A stretch of 64,000 nucleotides of DNA from JAFLCM01 sp046154665 (GTDB taxonomy: Bacteria > Planctomycetota > Phycisphaerae > Phycisphaerales > UBA1924), in assembly GCA_046154665.1 (NCBI GenBank), contig JBJXFG010000002.1, positions 29,553 through 93,552 on the forward strand, read 5' to 3'. Positions 16,127-26,800 of the stretch are shown here, in pieces. How positions within the stretch are numbered: the first letter of the stretch is position 1; the number at the start of each line of letters is the position of its first letter. The translations under genes were made by a program, and so were the position numbers. A model generated the notes under the pieces. It had not been told where the DNA came from. It searched no databases and saw only the letters and a list, made by a program, of their open reading frames with translations.

Positions 16127-19100
16127 ATGCCGTGTCAATGCTCGGAATCGCGTCATCATTCACGTTTCCTTCACGCGGCCGCCGCGGTGGCACTGATGTT
16201 TGCGTCGGCGTCGAGTTCGATCGGCGCGGACGAGGCGGACCCGAAAGCCGCAACCGACAAGCCCGCGTGGAACGTCGACGATCCGCAGGGGCTCACCACG
16301 GCGATCGAAGTGCCCATCGATGTGGACGAAGGCACGTGGATGAACCTCGACGTCTCACCGGATGGCACGACCATCGTGTTCGATTTGCTGGGCGATCTCT
16401 ACACCATGCCGATCGGGGGCGGAGACGCCCAATCGATCACCTCGGGCCTCGCGTGGGACATGCAGCCGCGCTTCAGCCCGGACGGCAAGCGGATCGCCTT
16501 CACCTCCGACCGCGCGCCTTCCAACGGCGACAACGTCTGGACCATCAACGTGGACGGCTCTGACTCGCGGCAGATCACCAAAGAGAGTTTCCGGCTGCTC
16601 AGCAGCCCGGAGTGGACGCCCGACGGCACCTCGATCGTGGCGCGGAAGCACTTCACTTCTCGGCGCTCGCTGGGCGCGGGCGAGATGTGGCTGTACCACG
16701 CCGCGGGCACCGAGGGCGCACAGGGCGGCCTGCAGCTCACCACGCGACCCACCGAGCAGAAGGACGTGAACGAGCCGGCGTTTTCGCCCGACGGGAAGTA
16801 CCTCTATTACTCGCTCGACGCGACCCCCGGCGAATCGTTCGAATACAACAAGGACTCGAACACCGAGATCTACTGCGTCGACCGCCTGGAGCTGTCCAGC
16901 GGCAAGACCGAGCGGTTCATCTCCGGCCCCGGCGGCGCGGTGCGGCCCACCCCAGCGCCGGACGGGAAGTCGGTCGCGTTTGTCCGCCGCATGCGCGAGC
17001 GCACGGCGCTTTTCATCATGGACGTGCCGTCACAGCGCGTGCGCCCCATCTATGACCAGCTCGAGCGCGACATGCAGGAATCATGGGCGATCCACGGCGT
17101 GTACCCGGGGTTCAGCTGGACGCCGGACTCGAAGTCCATCGTTTTCTACGCGAAAGGAAAGATCCGGAAGATCGCCGCGGACGCGTCGTTTGAGCCGGGA
17201 AGCGATGCGGCGGCGACCGTGATCCCGTTCCGCGTGAAGACCACGCGCACGGTGCGCGAGGCGCTGCGGTTCCCGATCGAAGTCGCACCCGAGCAGTTTG
17301 ACGTGAAGGTGCTGCGCTGGGTGGAGGTTTCGCCGAAGGGGGACCGGGCGGTGTTCCAGGCGCTGGGACGGCTGTATGTGCGCGATCTCGGCGCCGGCGG
17401 CGTGGTCGGCGCGCAGCGGAGACTGACGCGCGCGGAGGACCGGCTGGAGTACTTCCCGTGCTGGTCGCGTGATGGATCGAAGCTCGCGTTCACGACATGG
17501 GACGATGAGAAGCTCGCCGAGGTGCGGGTGCTGGATGTGGCCAGCGGCACCGAGACGGTGGTGACGACCGAACCGGGGCACTATGTGCACCCGGTGTTCT
17601 CACCCGACGGCACCAAGGTGGTGTTCGGCAAGGTGTCGGGCGGGTTCATCACCGACCCGGCGTGGTCGGATGAACCGGGGGTGTATTGGGCACCGAGCAC
17701 CGGCGGCGGGGAGAAGGGAGCCGTCGCGCCGGTCAAGATCACGGACAAGGGCACGCAGCCGCAGTTCGGGGCTGACGGCGACCGCGTCTATCTGATGACG
17801 GTGACGAGCGAGAAGGAGCGCGATCGGCGTTCGCTGATCAGCATGAAGCTCGACGGCACCGAGGAGCGCACGCACTTCACCAGCGAAAACGCCACGCAGT
17901 ACGCCGTGAGCCACGACGGGAAATGGTGCGCCTTCACCGAGCGGTTCAATGTGTTCATCACGCCGATGGTGGACACGGGGCGGAGCGTGGACATCGGCCC
18001 GAAGGCGTCGGGCTTCCCCGTGGCGAAGGTGAGCAAGGACGCGGGCGAGAATCTGCATTGGTCCGGGGACAGCGCCAAGCTGCACTGGAGCCTGGGGCCG
18101 ACGCTGTACACGCGGGCGCTGAAGGATTCGTTCGCGTTCCTTGAAGGGGCCCCGGAGAAACCACTGGATCCCGAGGGTTCCGGCGTGGCGCTGGGGTGGA
18201 AGGAGCCGCTTGCATCGCCGACGGGCACGATCGCGCTGACCAACGCGCGGGTGCTCACCATGAACGGCGACGAGGTGATCGAAGACGCCAACGTGATCAT
18301 CAAGGGCAACCGCATCCAAGCGGTGGTGCCCTTCGCCAAGATGACGACGAACATCCAACCGCTCGCCGATATCGTGATCGACTGCAAGGGCAAGACGATC
18401 ATGCCGGGCTTCGTCGACGTCCACGCCCACGGGCCGCAGGGCACGCAGCACGGCGTGGTGCCGAAGCGCAACTGGGGCCGCTACGCCGACGTGGCCTTTG
18501 GCGTCACCACTGTCCATGACCCCAGTAACGACACCAACACCATCTTCGCCGCCAGCGAGATGCAGAAGGCCGGGCTGATCGTGGCGCCGCGGACGTTCTC
18601 GACGGGCACGATCCTCTACGGGGCGGCGGGCTCGTTCAAGGCCGAGGTCGAGTCGCTCGACGACGCGCGGTTCCACCTGCGCCGCATGCAGGCGGTGGGC
18701 GCGTTCACCGTCAAGAGCTACAACCAGCCGCGGCGCGACCAGCGCCAGCAGGTCCTCGCGGCGGCGAAGGAACTGGGCATGATGGTGGTGCCCGAGGGCG
18801 GCAGCACGCACACGCACAACTTCACGATGGTCGCCGACGGGCACACGGGCGTGGAGCACACGCTGCCGTTGGCCCGCATCTACAAGGATGTCATTCAGTT
18901 CTGGGGCCCGTCGAAGGTGGGCTATACGCCGACGATCGGCGTGGGTTACGGCGGGCTGACCGGCGAGACCTACTGGTACGACACGACCGACGTGTGGCGC
19001 GATGCGCGGCTGGCGAACTTCGTGCCGCGGTGGGTGATCGAACCGCGCGCGGTCCGCCGACCGCGCGCCCCGCGCGAAGACTACAACCACTTCGAGCTCA

Positions 19101-19573
19101 CGACGATCTGCAAGGCGCTGACAGATGTCGGCATTGGCGTCAACATCGGGGCCCACGGGCAGCTGGCGGGGCTCGCGGCGCACTGGGAAATCTGGATGCT
19201 CGAGCAGGGCGGGATGACCGAGTTCGAGTGCCTGCGGGCCGCGACCATCAACGGGGCGCGGTACATCGGCCTCGACCAGGACCTCGGCACCGTCGAAGCG
19301 GGCAAGCTCGCCGACCTGATCATCCTCGACAAGGACCCATCGCAGAACATCCGCGACACCGCGAGCATCAAGTGGGTGATGCTCAACGGACGGCTCTACG
19401 ACTCGATGACGATGGACCAGGTGCAACCAACACCGACCAAGCGCCCGAGGTGGTTCTTCGACGGCATGAACGCGGGCCGCGGCATCCAGACGTGGACCAT
19501 GCAGTGCGCCGGCTGCGGCCACTGCGGGGCTGGATGTGTTGACAAGGCCTGGGATGAGAGCGGGTATCGGTGA
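16127..19573 (+). CDS. Exported TolB-propeller/amidohydrolase fusion
   Basis: 1,148 residues from ATG 16127, with a signal peptide to about residue 36. The first half is a WD40/PD40 beta-propeller with repeated motifs such as DVSPDGTTIVF, RFSPDGKRIAF, AFSPDGKYLYY and VFSPDGTKVVF. The second half is a metal-dependent amidohydrolase: GKTIMPGFVDVHAHG (first metal His pair, near residue 764), later VKSYNQP, THTHNF, HGQLAGLAAHWE and LGTVEAGKLADLIILDKDP. This fusion is widespread in exported bacterial amidohydrolases, often guessed to act on peptides or amino-acid derivatives. The final 24 residues carry CAGCGHCGAGC, an unusual Cys cluster that could bind metal. Confidence 0.88.
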   Translation: MPCQCSESRHHSRFLHAAAAVALMFASASSSIGADEADPKAATDKPAWNVDDPQGLTTAIEVPIDVDEGTWMNLDVSPDGTTIVFDLLGDLYTMPIGGGDAQSITSGLAWDMQPRFSPDGKRIAFTSDRAPSNGDNVWTINVDGSDSRQITKESFRLLSSPEWTPDGTSIVARKHFTSRRSLGAGEMWLYHAAGTEGAQGGLQLTTRPTEQKDVNEPAFSPDGKYLYYSLDATPGESFEYNKDSNTEIYCVDRLELSSGKTERFISGPGGAVRPTPAPDGKSVAFVRRMRERTALFIMDVPSQRVRPIYDQLERDMQESWAIHGVYPGFSWTPDSKSIVFYAKGKIRKIAADASFEPGSDAAATVIPFRVKTTRTVREALRFPIEVAPEQFDVKVLRWVEVSPKGDRAVFQALGRLYVRDLGAGGVVGAQRRLTRAEDRLEYFPCWSRDGSKLAFTTWDDEKLAEVRVLDVASGTETVVTTEPGHYVHPVFSPDGTKVVFGKVSGGFITDPAWSDEPGVYWAPSTGGGEKGAVAPVKITDKGTQPQFGADGDRVYLMTVTSEKERDRRSLISMKLDGTEERTHFTSENATQYAVSHDGKWCAFTERFNVFITPMVDTGRSVDIGPKASGFPVAKVSKDAGENLHWSGDSAKLHWSLGPTLYTRALKDSFAFLEGAPEKPLDPEGSGVALGWKEPLASPTGTIALTNARVLTMNGDEVIEDANVIIKGNRIQAVVPFAKMTTNIQPLADIVIDCKGKTIMPGFVDVHAHGPQGTQHGVVPKRNWGRYADVAFGVTTVHDPSNDTNTIFAASEMQKAGLIVAPRTFSTGTILYGAAGSFKAEVESLDDARFHLRRMQAVGAFTVKSYNQPRRDQRQQVLAAAKELGMMVVPEGGSTHTHNFTMVADGHTGVEHTLPLARIYKDVIQFWGPSKVGYTPTIGVGYGGLTGETYWYDTTDVWRDARLANFVPRWVIEPRAVRRPRAPREDYNHFELTTICKALTDVGIGVNIGAHGQLAGLAAHWEIWMLEQGGMTEFECLRAATINGARYIGLDQDLGTVEAGKLADLIILDKDPSQNIRDTASIKWVMLNGRLYDSMTMDQVQPTPTKRPRWFFDGMNAGRGIQTWTMQCAGCGHCGAGCVDKAWDESGYR

Positions 19574-19857
19574 ACAGAGGGTCGCGCCGGAGCGGGCAGC
19601 CCGACGCGGGGTGATCCGGAGCGGGCGTAGTCCTGTCGCGCGACTTGGGCCGCGAGGCGCTCTCTCGGAATCCGTTCGACACCAAGGCCCAATGCTGCCT
19701 GGGCATCAGGCGGTGCGGATGCAGGATGATTCTCCGGCTCGTGGCGTGCGGCCTACCAGCGCGTTATGGAACGGGGATCGCGTAACCCTCAACGACTCTT
19801 GTGCGGCCGGTCATCGCTCGGAGGGCGCATCGAGCTTTGCCGGGGGCGCAGCGGTCA

Positions 19858-19908
19858 GCGCGAGCAAGCCCCCGGCGCGAGCAAGCCCCCGGCGCGAGCA
19901 AGCCCCAG
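19858..19908. repeat. Three 17-bp direct repeats
   Basis: Three adjacent copies of GCGCGAGCAAGCCCCCG, the last differing by one base near its end. Confidence 0.95.
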
Positions 19909-20132
19909 GGATGTCGGATAGGAGAGTGCCGCCCGGAGGGCGGACGATTTACGGCAGTTGGGCGTTGGAGAGTCGATGGGCGTGCGGCACAGAGAAGCCC
20001 CGTTCACCCTCCGGGCGACCTCTTTCTTTCGGTCGGAGCCCAGGGGCTCGCTCGCGTTGCTCGCCGCGCCCCAGGCATAGATCGCGCCCTCCGGGCTTCA
20101 GAGCGAGCACGATCGAGACTCGCGCGACAGCG

Positions 20133-20173
20133 CGACGATTCGCTCCGAAGACTTCGCTCATCGTCGGCGTGCG
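20133..20173. repeat. Dispersed ~38-bp repeat, copy 2
   Basis: Reverse-orientation copy of the repeat at 4786-4825 (core CGCTCCGAAGACTTCGCTCA), here in a non-coding setting. Confidence 0.85.
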
Positions 20174-20211
20174 CAGTCCGATGGCGTTCAAGGTTCGAAC
20201 GACCGCCGAAT

Positions 20212-20240
20212 GAAAACGGGCCGCCCGAGGAGGCGGCCCG
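20212..20240 (-). terminator. Terminator after the small dockerin-like gene
   Basis: A 9-base perfect stem (20217-20225 with 20232-20240), followed on the minus strand by TTTTCATTC. It lies 37 bases past the stop of the gene at 20277. Confidence 0.85.
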
Positions 20241-20276
20241 TGAGGGGTTGATGGTGTCGTTGATCCGCGCGCCGCT

Positions 20277-20726
20277 TCAGCTGCAGTTGAGGCTGAAGTT
20301 GCCGAGGAAGACGGTGAGGTCGATGGTGTTGACGAGGCCGTCGAAGTTGAAGTCGGCCCCGCCGCCACAGGGGCTGGGGTTGCCGAACTGGCCGAGGAAG
20401 AGGACCAGGTCGAGGGTGTCGACGCTGTTGTCGGCGTTGAGGTCACCGGGGCACTGGCTGGAGAGTCGTCCGCCTTCCCAGTAGGCGGTGACGACGCAGA
20501 AGGTGCCGCCGGACTGCCCTGAGCCGACATCGAACTGCCCGGCGGTGCCCTCGACGGAGAACGAGCCGCCGACGGAAACCCCGCCGCCGCCGTCGACGGT
20601 GGACCAGGGGATGGAGAACTGGGCGTGGGCGGCCGCTGCCACGAGCGCGAGGGCCGCGGGGACGGCGAGGCACCGCGGCGCGATGCCGCGGCGGCGTGGG
20701 GAGTTGGTTGGATCAATGCGAGTCAT
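20277..20726 (-). CDS. Small secreted dockerin-like protein
   Basis: 149 residues from ATG 20726, with GGAG upstream. Signal peptide to about residue 36 (ALVAAAAHAQ). A short domain (SIPWSTVDGGGGVSVGGSFS, then GQFDVGSGQSGGTFCVVTAYW) is a pattern seen again and again at the start of planctomycete exported proteins. Two EF-hand-like repeats end it: DLNADNSVDTLDLVLFLGQF and DFNFDGLVNTIDLTVFLGNF. Probably calcium-binding and surface or matrix associated. It is downstream of the giant collagen-like gene in the same direction, with a ~130-base gap. Confidence 0.8.
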   Translation of the reverse strand: MTRIDPTNSPRRRGIAPRCLAVPAALALVAAAAHAQFSIPWSTVDGGGGVSVGGSFSVEGTAGQFDVGSGQSGGTFCVVTAYWEGGRLSSQCPGDLNADNSVDTLDLVLFLGQFGNPSPCGGGADFNFDGLVNTIDLTVFLGNFSLNCS

Positions 20727-20854
20727 GATTGCGAGGACTCCGGTTCAAACCCGGCGCGGGCCGGGGGTTGCAGTTGGGTTCCTCCCCGCCGACTTTCACC
20801 GGACCCGTTGCGGGGCGCGGCGGAGACGAACGGGGACCATCACGATCCGATCGA

Positions 20855-23800
20855 TTACTTCGAACGGGCGGGAGCGGTGGCCGAGCCGTCAACCTTGCGG
20901 TTGCGACGGCGGGCGTAGGCGAGCCCGGCGAGGGTGGGCACGGCGACGAGCAGGCCGCCCAGTCCGATCCCGCCGAGGTTCGGCTGAACCTTGGCGGTGC
21001 TGAGCGCGACCTGGATGGCAGTCATGTCGGACTCGAGCTTGCTGAGCCGCGCGTCGCGGCTCTTGAGTTCGAGTTCGAGCTTGGTGTTGAGGCCCTGGAT
21101 GGCGGCGAGAGTCACGCCGTCGGCGTTCAGCCCGTGGATGACGGTGTCCTTGTCGCCCAGGCCGAAGGCGGCTTGGAAGTCCTGCGCCATCGGACCCATG
21201 TAGAGGGTGTTGTCGTCGTTTTTGTAGTGCCAGGTGGTGATGGGCATCGACGTGACCTTGTTCAGGACGTCGGTGGTATCAACGGGGGTGAAGTCCTTCT
21301 TGCTGTTGCGGTCCGAAGGCGTGAAGAGAACGCCCGAGGAGTTGAAGCCCGAGGCACCGGAGTTCGACCAGACGATGAGGCCGTCAGAGCCGCTGGTATC
21401 CGAGCCGTTTCCGGAGGTGTTGTCGATGGTGACGCGGCCGAGGAAGTAGCCCGAGCTGCCGTCGGAGTTGGTGGTCTCGCCGTAGACGCCGCCGGCAAGG
21501 ACGCGGCCGGAGCCGGCGCTGCCGTTGGTGTCGAGGGCGGAGAGGCCTGAGACACCGCGGTTGCCCTGGCCGAAGACACCCGTGGCGTTGTTGTTCGTGC
21601 CGGCGGTCGTGCCGATGACGCCGACGTTCCAGTTGCCGCCCGAGGTGTTGCTGTTGTGGCCCCAGACGCCGACGCTGGTCTGCGCCCCGACGAAGCCCAA
21701 CACGCCGACGTTGTTCGCGTTGGCGTTGCCGGCAACGCCTGCGGTGAAGTTGGGGTCCACACCAACCGCGCTGGGCACGATGGTGCCTACCGGCGGGTTG
21801 CCGGAGAAGCCGCCCGCGGCCCGACCCAAGACGCCCATGGTCCGCGTGGATGCGGTGGCCCCCGTGCTGGCTCCGGTGGCCTGGAAGATGTAGCCCTGGG
21901 TCCCGGTGGCGGTGCCGCTGAGCGTTCCGCCGTAGGTCAGCGTGGCGTTGCCCGAGCCGCCGCCGGCGGCGAAGAGCGTCCACGATGCCGGGCTCACATC
22001 AGGTTGGTTGTTAAGGTTGCCCGCGACCAAGCTGCGGTAGGAAGAGCCGAGGTAGAAGATCGCGTCATTGACGGCGTAGGTGGTGGCGTTGGACCAAGTG
22101 CCCTGCCAGCTCACGGCGGGGCCGGTCGGGCCGGCAGGCCCGGTGGCACCGGCAGGCCCGGTGGCACCGGCAGGCCCAGTGGCACCGGCAGGCCCAGTGG
22201 CACCCGTCGCACCAGCGGGACCAATAGCACCTGTCGCACCCATCGGACCCGTTGCACCCATCGGACCGGAAGGCCCGGTCGCGCCCATCGGGCCAGCGGG
22301 GCCTTGCGGACCCGCTGCGCCAGTGGCGCCCGTCGCACCGGCCGCACCAGCGGCACCCGCCGCGCCTTGCGATGCCAGCAGGTCCCAATCGAGCGGGCTC
22401 AGGTCGGGCTGCGAGTTGGTGTTTGCCGCCAGCGCGACGTAGGAAGAGCCGCCGAACTGCACGGCGTCATCGATCGCGTAGGTCGACGCACCGCTCCAGG
22501 TGCCGAGCCAGTTCAGACCGGCGGGGCCTTGCGGACCGGTGGGACCAGCAGCGCCGGCGGGGCCGGTGTTGCCGATCGGGCCTTGCGGGCCGTCGTTGCC
22601 GATGGGGCCTTGCGGGCCGACCGCGCCGTCAGCGCCGGTAGGACCAGCGGGGCCAGTCGCACCAGCGGGGCCGATCGGACCTTGAGCACCCGGAGCGCCG
22701 TCAGCACCTGCCGGCCCGGTCAGACCGATCGGGCCTTGCGAGCCGGCGGGGCCTTGCGGGCCGATCGCGCCGTCAGCACCGGTCGGGCCCGTCAAGCCGA
22801 TCGGGCCCTGAGGACCGGTCGCGCCCGTCGCACCCATCGGACCCACAGGCCCGGTCGCACCGGGTGCGCCGTCGTTCCCCGCGGGCCCGGTCAGACCGAT
22901 CGGGCCTTGCACGCCCGCGGGGCCTTGCGGGCCGATCGCGCCGTCAGCGCCGGTAGGACCAGTGGCACCCGTCGCGCCGGCGGGGCCTGCGGGCCCGGTC
23001 AGACCGATCGGGCCTTGCGGGCCGTCGTTGCCTGCGGGGCCGGTCATGCCGATCGGGCCTTGCACGCCCGCGGGGCCTTGCGGACCCGTGGCACCATCAG
23101 CGCCGGTCGGACCTGCGGGGCCGGTCGCGCCAGCGGCGCCAGCCGGGCCCATCGGGCCGACAGGGCCAGCCGGGCCGGTCGGGCCGCTCGGCCCCGTGCC
23201 CGGCAGCAGCGTCGCCAGGGCCGGCATCGTCTGGGTGCCGGGCAGGAACGTGAGCTGGCCGTAGAAGAAGTTGCCGTCGGAGCTGGTGATGTCGCCCGAG
23301 ACGCCCGACTGCAGGTACGAGTCGGTCACCTGCACGATGCCGGGGGTGGAGTCCTGCACCGATTGGAGCGAGGCCGAGCGGATCTGGCTGTTGGCGATGT
23401 CGATGATCGGGGCGTTGACGGGTGCCGAGGCGGCGGTGGCAAGCACCGGGCCGAAGATGTCGCTGCTTTTGATCCACGCGCGGCCGTAGCCGTTGGGGCC
23501 GTCAGAGACCTGGACAGCGGTGGCGGTCTGCTGCCCGCCGTTGATCGTGCCGCCGGTGCCCTGGAAGGTGCCCGAGACGATGTTCGCCGCGAGGCCGGGG
23601 ATGCCCGAGGGCTTGCGGAAGTTGACGTTGTCGAAAATGACGCCCGAGGAGCCGCCCAGCAGGGTGCTGACCTCGACGGCGTTGTCGGACGCCGGGCCGT
23701 TGGCCTCGACGTTGCAGTCGTAGATGTAGACCTGGGTGGGGTTGGCGGTGCCGGTGACGGTGAGGGCGTCGCCGGAGGTGGAGACGATGTCGAGGCCGCG

Positions 23801-26800
23801 CATCGAGGCGACGCCGCCGGAGGCGAGGGTGACGGTGCCCTTGATCTCGGTCGCGAAGGCGCGGGCGGGCTGCGAAGCGGCGAGGTGGATGCCGCCGAGC
23901 AGGGTGATGTTCTCGTTGTACGAGCCGGCGCGGACGAGGATGTTGACGTCGACCAGCGGGTTGCCGGCGCGATCAAGGTCGGCCTGGTTGATGGCGGCCT
24001 GGATGCTGGTGTGGGTGCCGAAGCCGCCGGCGTCCACGATGTAGCGGGCGGCGTCGATGCCGTCGGTTCCGTTGGTGCCGTTGGTGCCAGCGGGTCCCTG
24101 AGGGCCGACTGCGCCGTCGTTCCCAGCGGGGCCTTGCGGTCCCATCGCGCCCATCGCGCCAGCCGGACCAGCGGGGCCCTGAACGCCCTGCGCGCCCGGA
24201 GCACCGTCGTTGCCGGCGGGGCCCTGTGCGCCCATCGCGCCCGCGGGGCCGGCGGGGCCAATCGGACCAGCGGGGCCGGTCGGGCCGCTGCCGGGCAGCA
24301 GCACAGACGTGCCGGGCATGGACTGGCTGGGCAACGACCAGGTGAGCTGCGAGTAGAACACGACGCCGGTGCCGGTGTCGGTGACGAGCGTGGCGGGGGT
24401 GCCGGTCTGGAAGCCGGTGTCACCCAACAGCAGCGAGCCGGTGCCCGAGGCGACCACGGGCGGGAGGCCGTTGCTGCGGATGACGCTGCCGGCGATGGAC
24501 GAATCGAGGCCGTTGTGCGACACGACGCCGAAGATGTCGGCGTTATTGAGGAACACGCGCCCGGCGCTGCCGACGCTGATGGCGGAGTTGTCAAAGCCGG
24601 TGCCGAACTGGCGGAAGGTGGTGTCTTGTGCGAAGAGCGTGCCGCCGGCGACGCTCACGGGCGTGACCGTGCCGGTGGTGGCACGGAAGTTTCCCGCCGT
24701 GACGCTGACGTTCGAGCCGCTGCCGGTGTTGCTCATGTCGAGCGCGGCGGCGTTGTTGCCATAGACGAACGAGTTGTTGAGGAAGAGCTGCTGGAACGAC
24801 GAGCCGGAGAAATCAAGGCCCGCGAGGCCGGAACCGCCGTTGATGTCGACCCCGTTCCACGAGGTGACGCCGCCGGAGGAGAACGAGAGCTGGCCGTTGA
24901 GGGTGGCGGCGAAGGAACGATCGGTGACGCTGCCCTGCACGTGGATGCCCGAGACGAGCGAGACGTTCTCGGAGTACGTCCCGGGGCGGACGATGATGTT
25001 CACCTGCGGGCCGCTGTTGCCGTAGCCGTCGAGCACGGCCTGGTTGATGGCGGCCTGGATGCTGGTGTGGGTTCCGAAGCCGCCGGGATCGACGATGTAG
25101 CGGGCGGCGTCGATGCCGTCGGTGCCGTTGGTTCCATTCGAGCCGGGAGCGCCCTGCGGGCCGGCGGGGCCCTGAGCACCGTCAGCGCCGTCGTTCCCGG
25201 GGATGCCCTGCGGGCCGACGGGGCCGATCGGACCAATCGGGCCTTGAGCGCCCGGAGCGCCGTCATTGCCGGGGATGCCCTGCGGACCGGCGGGACCTTG
25301 AGCACCGTCAGCCCCGTCGTTGCCGGGGATGCCTTGCGGGCCGGCGGGCCCGATCGGGCCCACCGGGCCCTGAGCTCCGGTAGCGCCGTCATTGCCTGGG
25401 ACGCCTTGAGGGCCCGCGGGACCTTGCGCGCCGGGAGCGCCGTCATTGCCGGGGATGCCTTGCGGACCAGCGGGACCTTGCACGCCGGGAGCGCCGTCGT
25501 TGCCGGGGATGCCCTGCGGGCCGATCGGGCCTTGCACGCCAGGAGCGCCGTCGTTGCCGGGGATGCCCTGCGGGCCGATCGGACCTTGCACGCCGGGAGC
25601 GCCGTCGTTCCCAGGGAGACCCTGCGGGCCGATCGGGCCCTGCACGCCGGGAGCGCCGTCGTTGCCGGGAAGGCCCTGAGGGCCAGTAGGGCCGATGGGG
25701 CCTGCCGGGCCCTGAGAACCGGGCGCGCCGTCGTTCCCGGGGAAACCCTGCGGGCCAATCGGACCCTGAGCGCCGTCAGCGCCCGTAGGGCCCTGCGGGC
25801 CAATGGGGCCGATGGGACCCTGTGCGCCGTTCGCACCTGCTGGGCCCGCGGGACCCTGAGCACCGTCCGCGCCAGCCGCACCGGTCGCGCCGATCGGGCC
25901 GGCGGGACCGATGGGGCCAGTCGAACCGACGGGGCCTTGCGGGCCGATGGGGCCGGTCGCGCCCGTGGCACCGGGGGCACCCGTCGCGCCTGTGGCGCCC
26001 GCGGGGCCCTGCGGCCCGACGGTCATCAGCGACAGGCTCACGCGGGCCGACCCGAGGTTGGTGGTGCCGCTGGCGGTGGTTCGCACCAGCATCTCGAGGA
26101 AGTCGCCGGCGTTGAGATTCAGAACGGTGGCGGGGAACAGGGCGTTGTTGGCGGAGTTGACGGTGTCGGAGACATAGACGGGGACCCCGCCGTTGATCCG
26201 GTAGCCGACGGACTTGGTGCCTGACGCGCCGCCGGTGAAGTTGGCGAGGAAGTTGACCTGGTATCGCCCGGTGCTGGGGATGTTGATGCGGGTGTTGGCG
26301 GGGCCGCCGCCGTTGGAAGAGATGGTGATCCCGCCGACGGAGAACAACGGCGCGGCGGGGAACGGGACCGGGTTATCGATGACCGCGATCATGTTGGGGA
26401 CGGGGTTGGCGATGTTGGCCACCGAAGCGGCGATCTCCGGGCCGGGGGTGCCGGGGACGCCCTGCGGGCCCTGCGGGCCAAGGGGGCCCTGCGGGCCTGC
26501 CGCGCCGGCGGGGCCGGCGGGACCCTGCGCGCCGGGGGCGCCGTTGTTGCCGGCGGGGCCCTGCGCACCGGTCGCGCCGGGAGCTCCGGTCGGGCCCTGC
26601 GGCCCCGGGGGGCCGATCGGACCGACGGGGCCGGGGTTGCCGTTCAGCGCGTAGAGCGCATACGGCGTGGCGGTGAGGAGCTGGCGCGGGTTGAGCGTGG
26701 TGTACGGACCGCCGCCGGCGGGGCTGCGGACACTGATCTCGATGTAGCGTTCCTGGCCGGCGAAGGGCGAGAAGCCGAAGTCGAGCTGGACGGCGAAACG

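Larger units (their letters stand above)
19574..20276. other. 700-base gene-free stretch with repeats and hairpins
   Basis: Holds a 17-bp tandem repeat (19858-19908), small hairpins with 3-base loops (CCGCCC-GGA-GGGCGG at 19929-19943; GCCC-TCC-GGGC at 20086-20096), the second copy of a dispersed 38-bp repeat, and a terminator at its right end. Open frames here look like chance products of high GC. Confidence 0.65.

Noticed and set aside
12659..20726. Cellulosome components because of the dockerin-like ends
   Set aside because: Dockerin-like EF-hand ends are common in planctomycete exported proteins, and no cohesin-like domain is visible.
21656..26224. A 1,522-residue open frame on the plus strand opposite the collagen-like gene
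   Set aside because: Gly and Pro codons (GGN, CCN) read in reverse rarely make stops, so a long antisense frame is expected. The product is Gly/Arg/Thr/Ala low complexity with no domain, while the minus frame has a signal peptide and clear domains.
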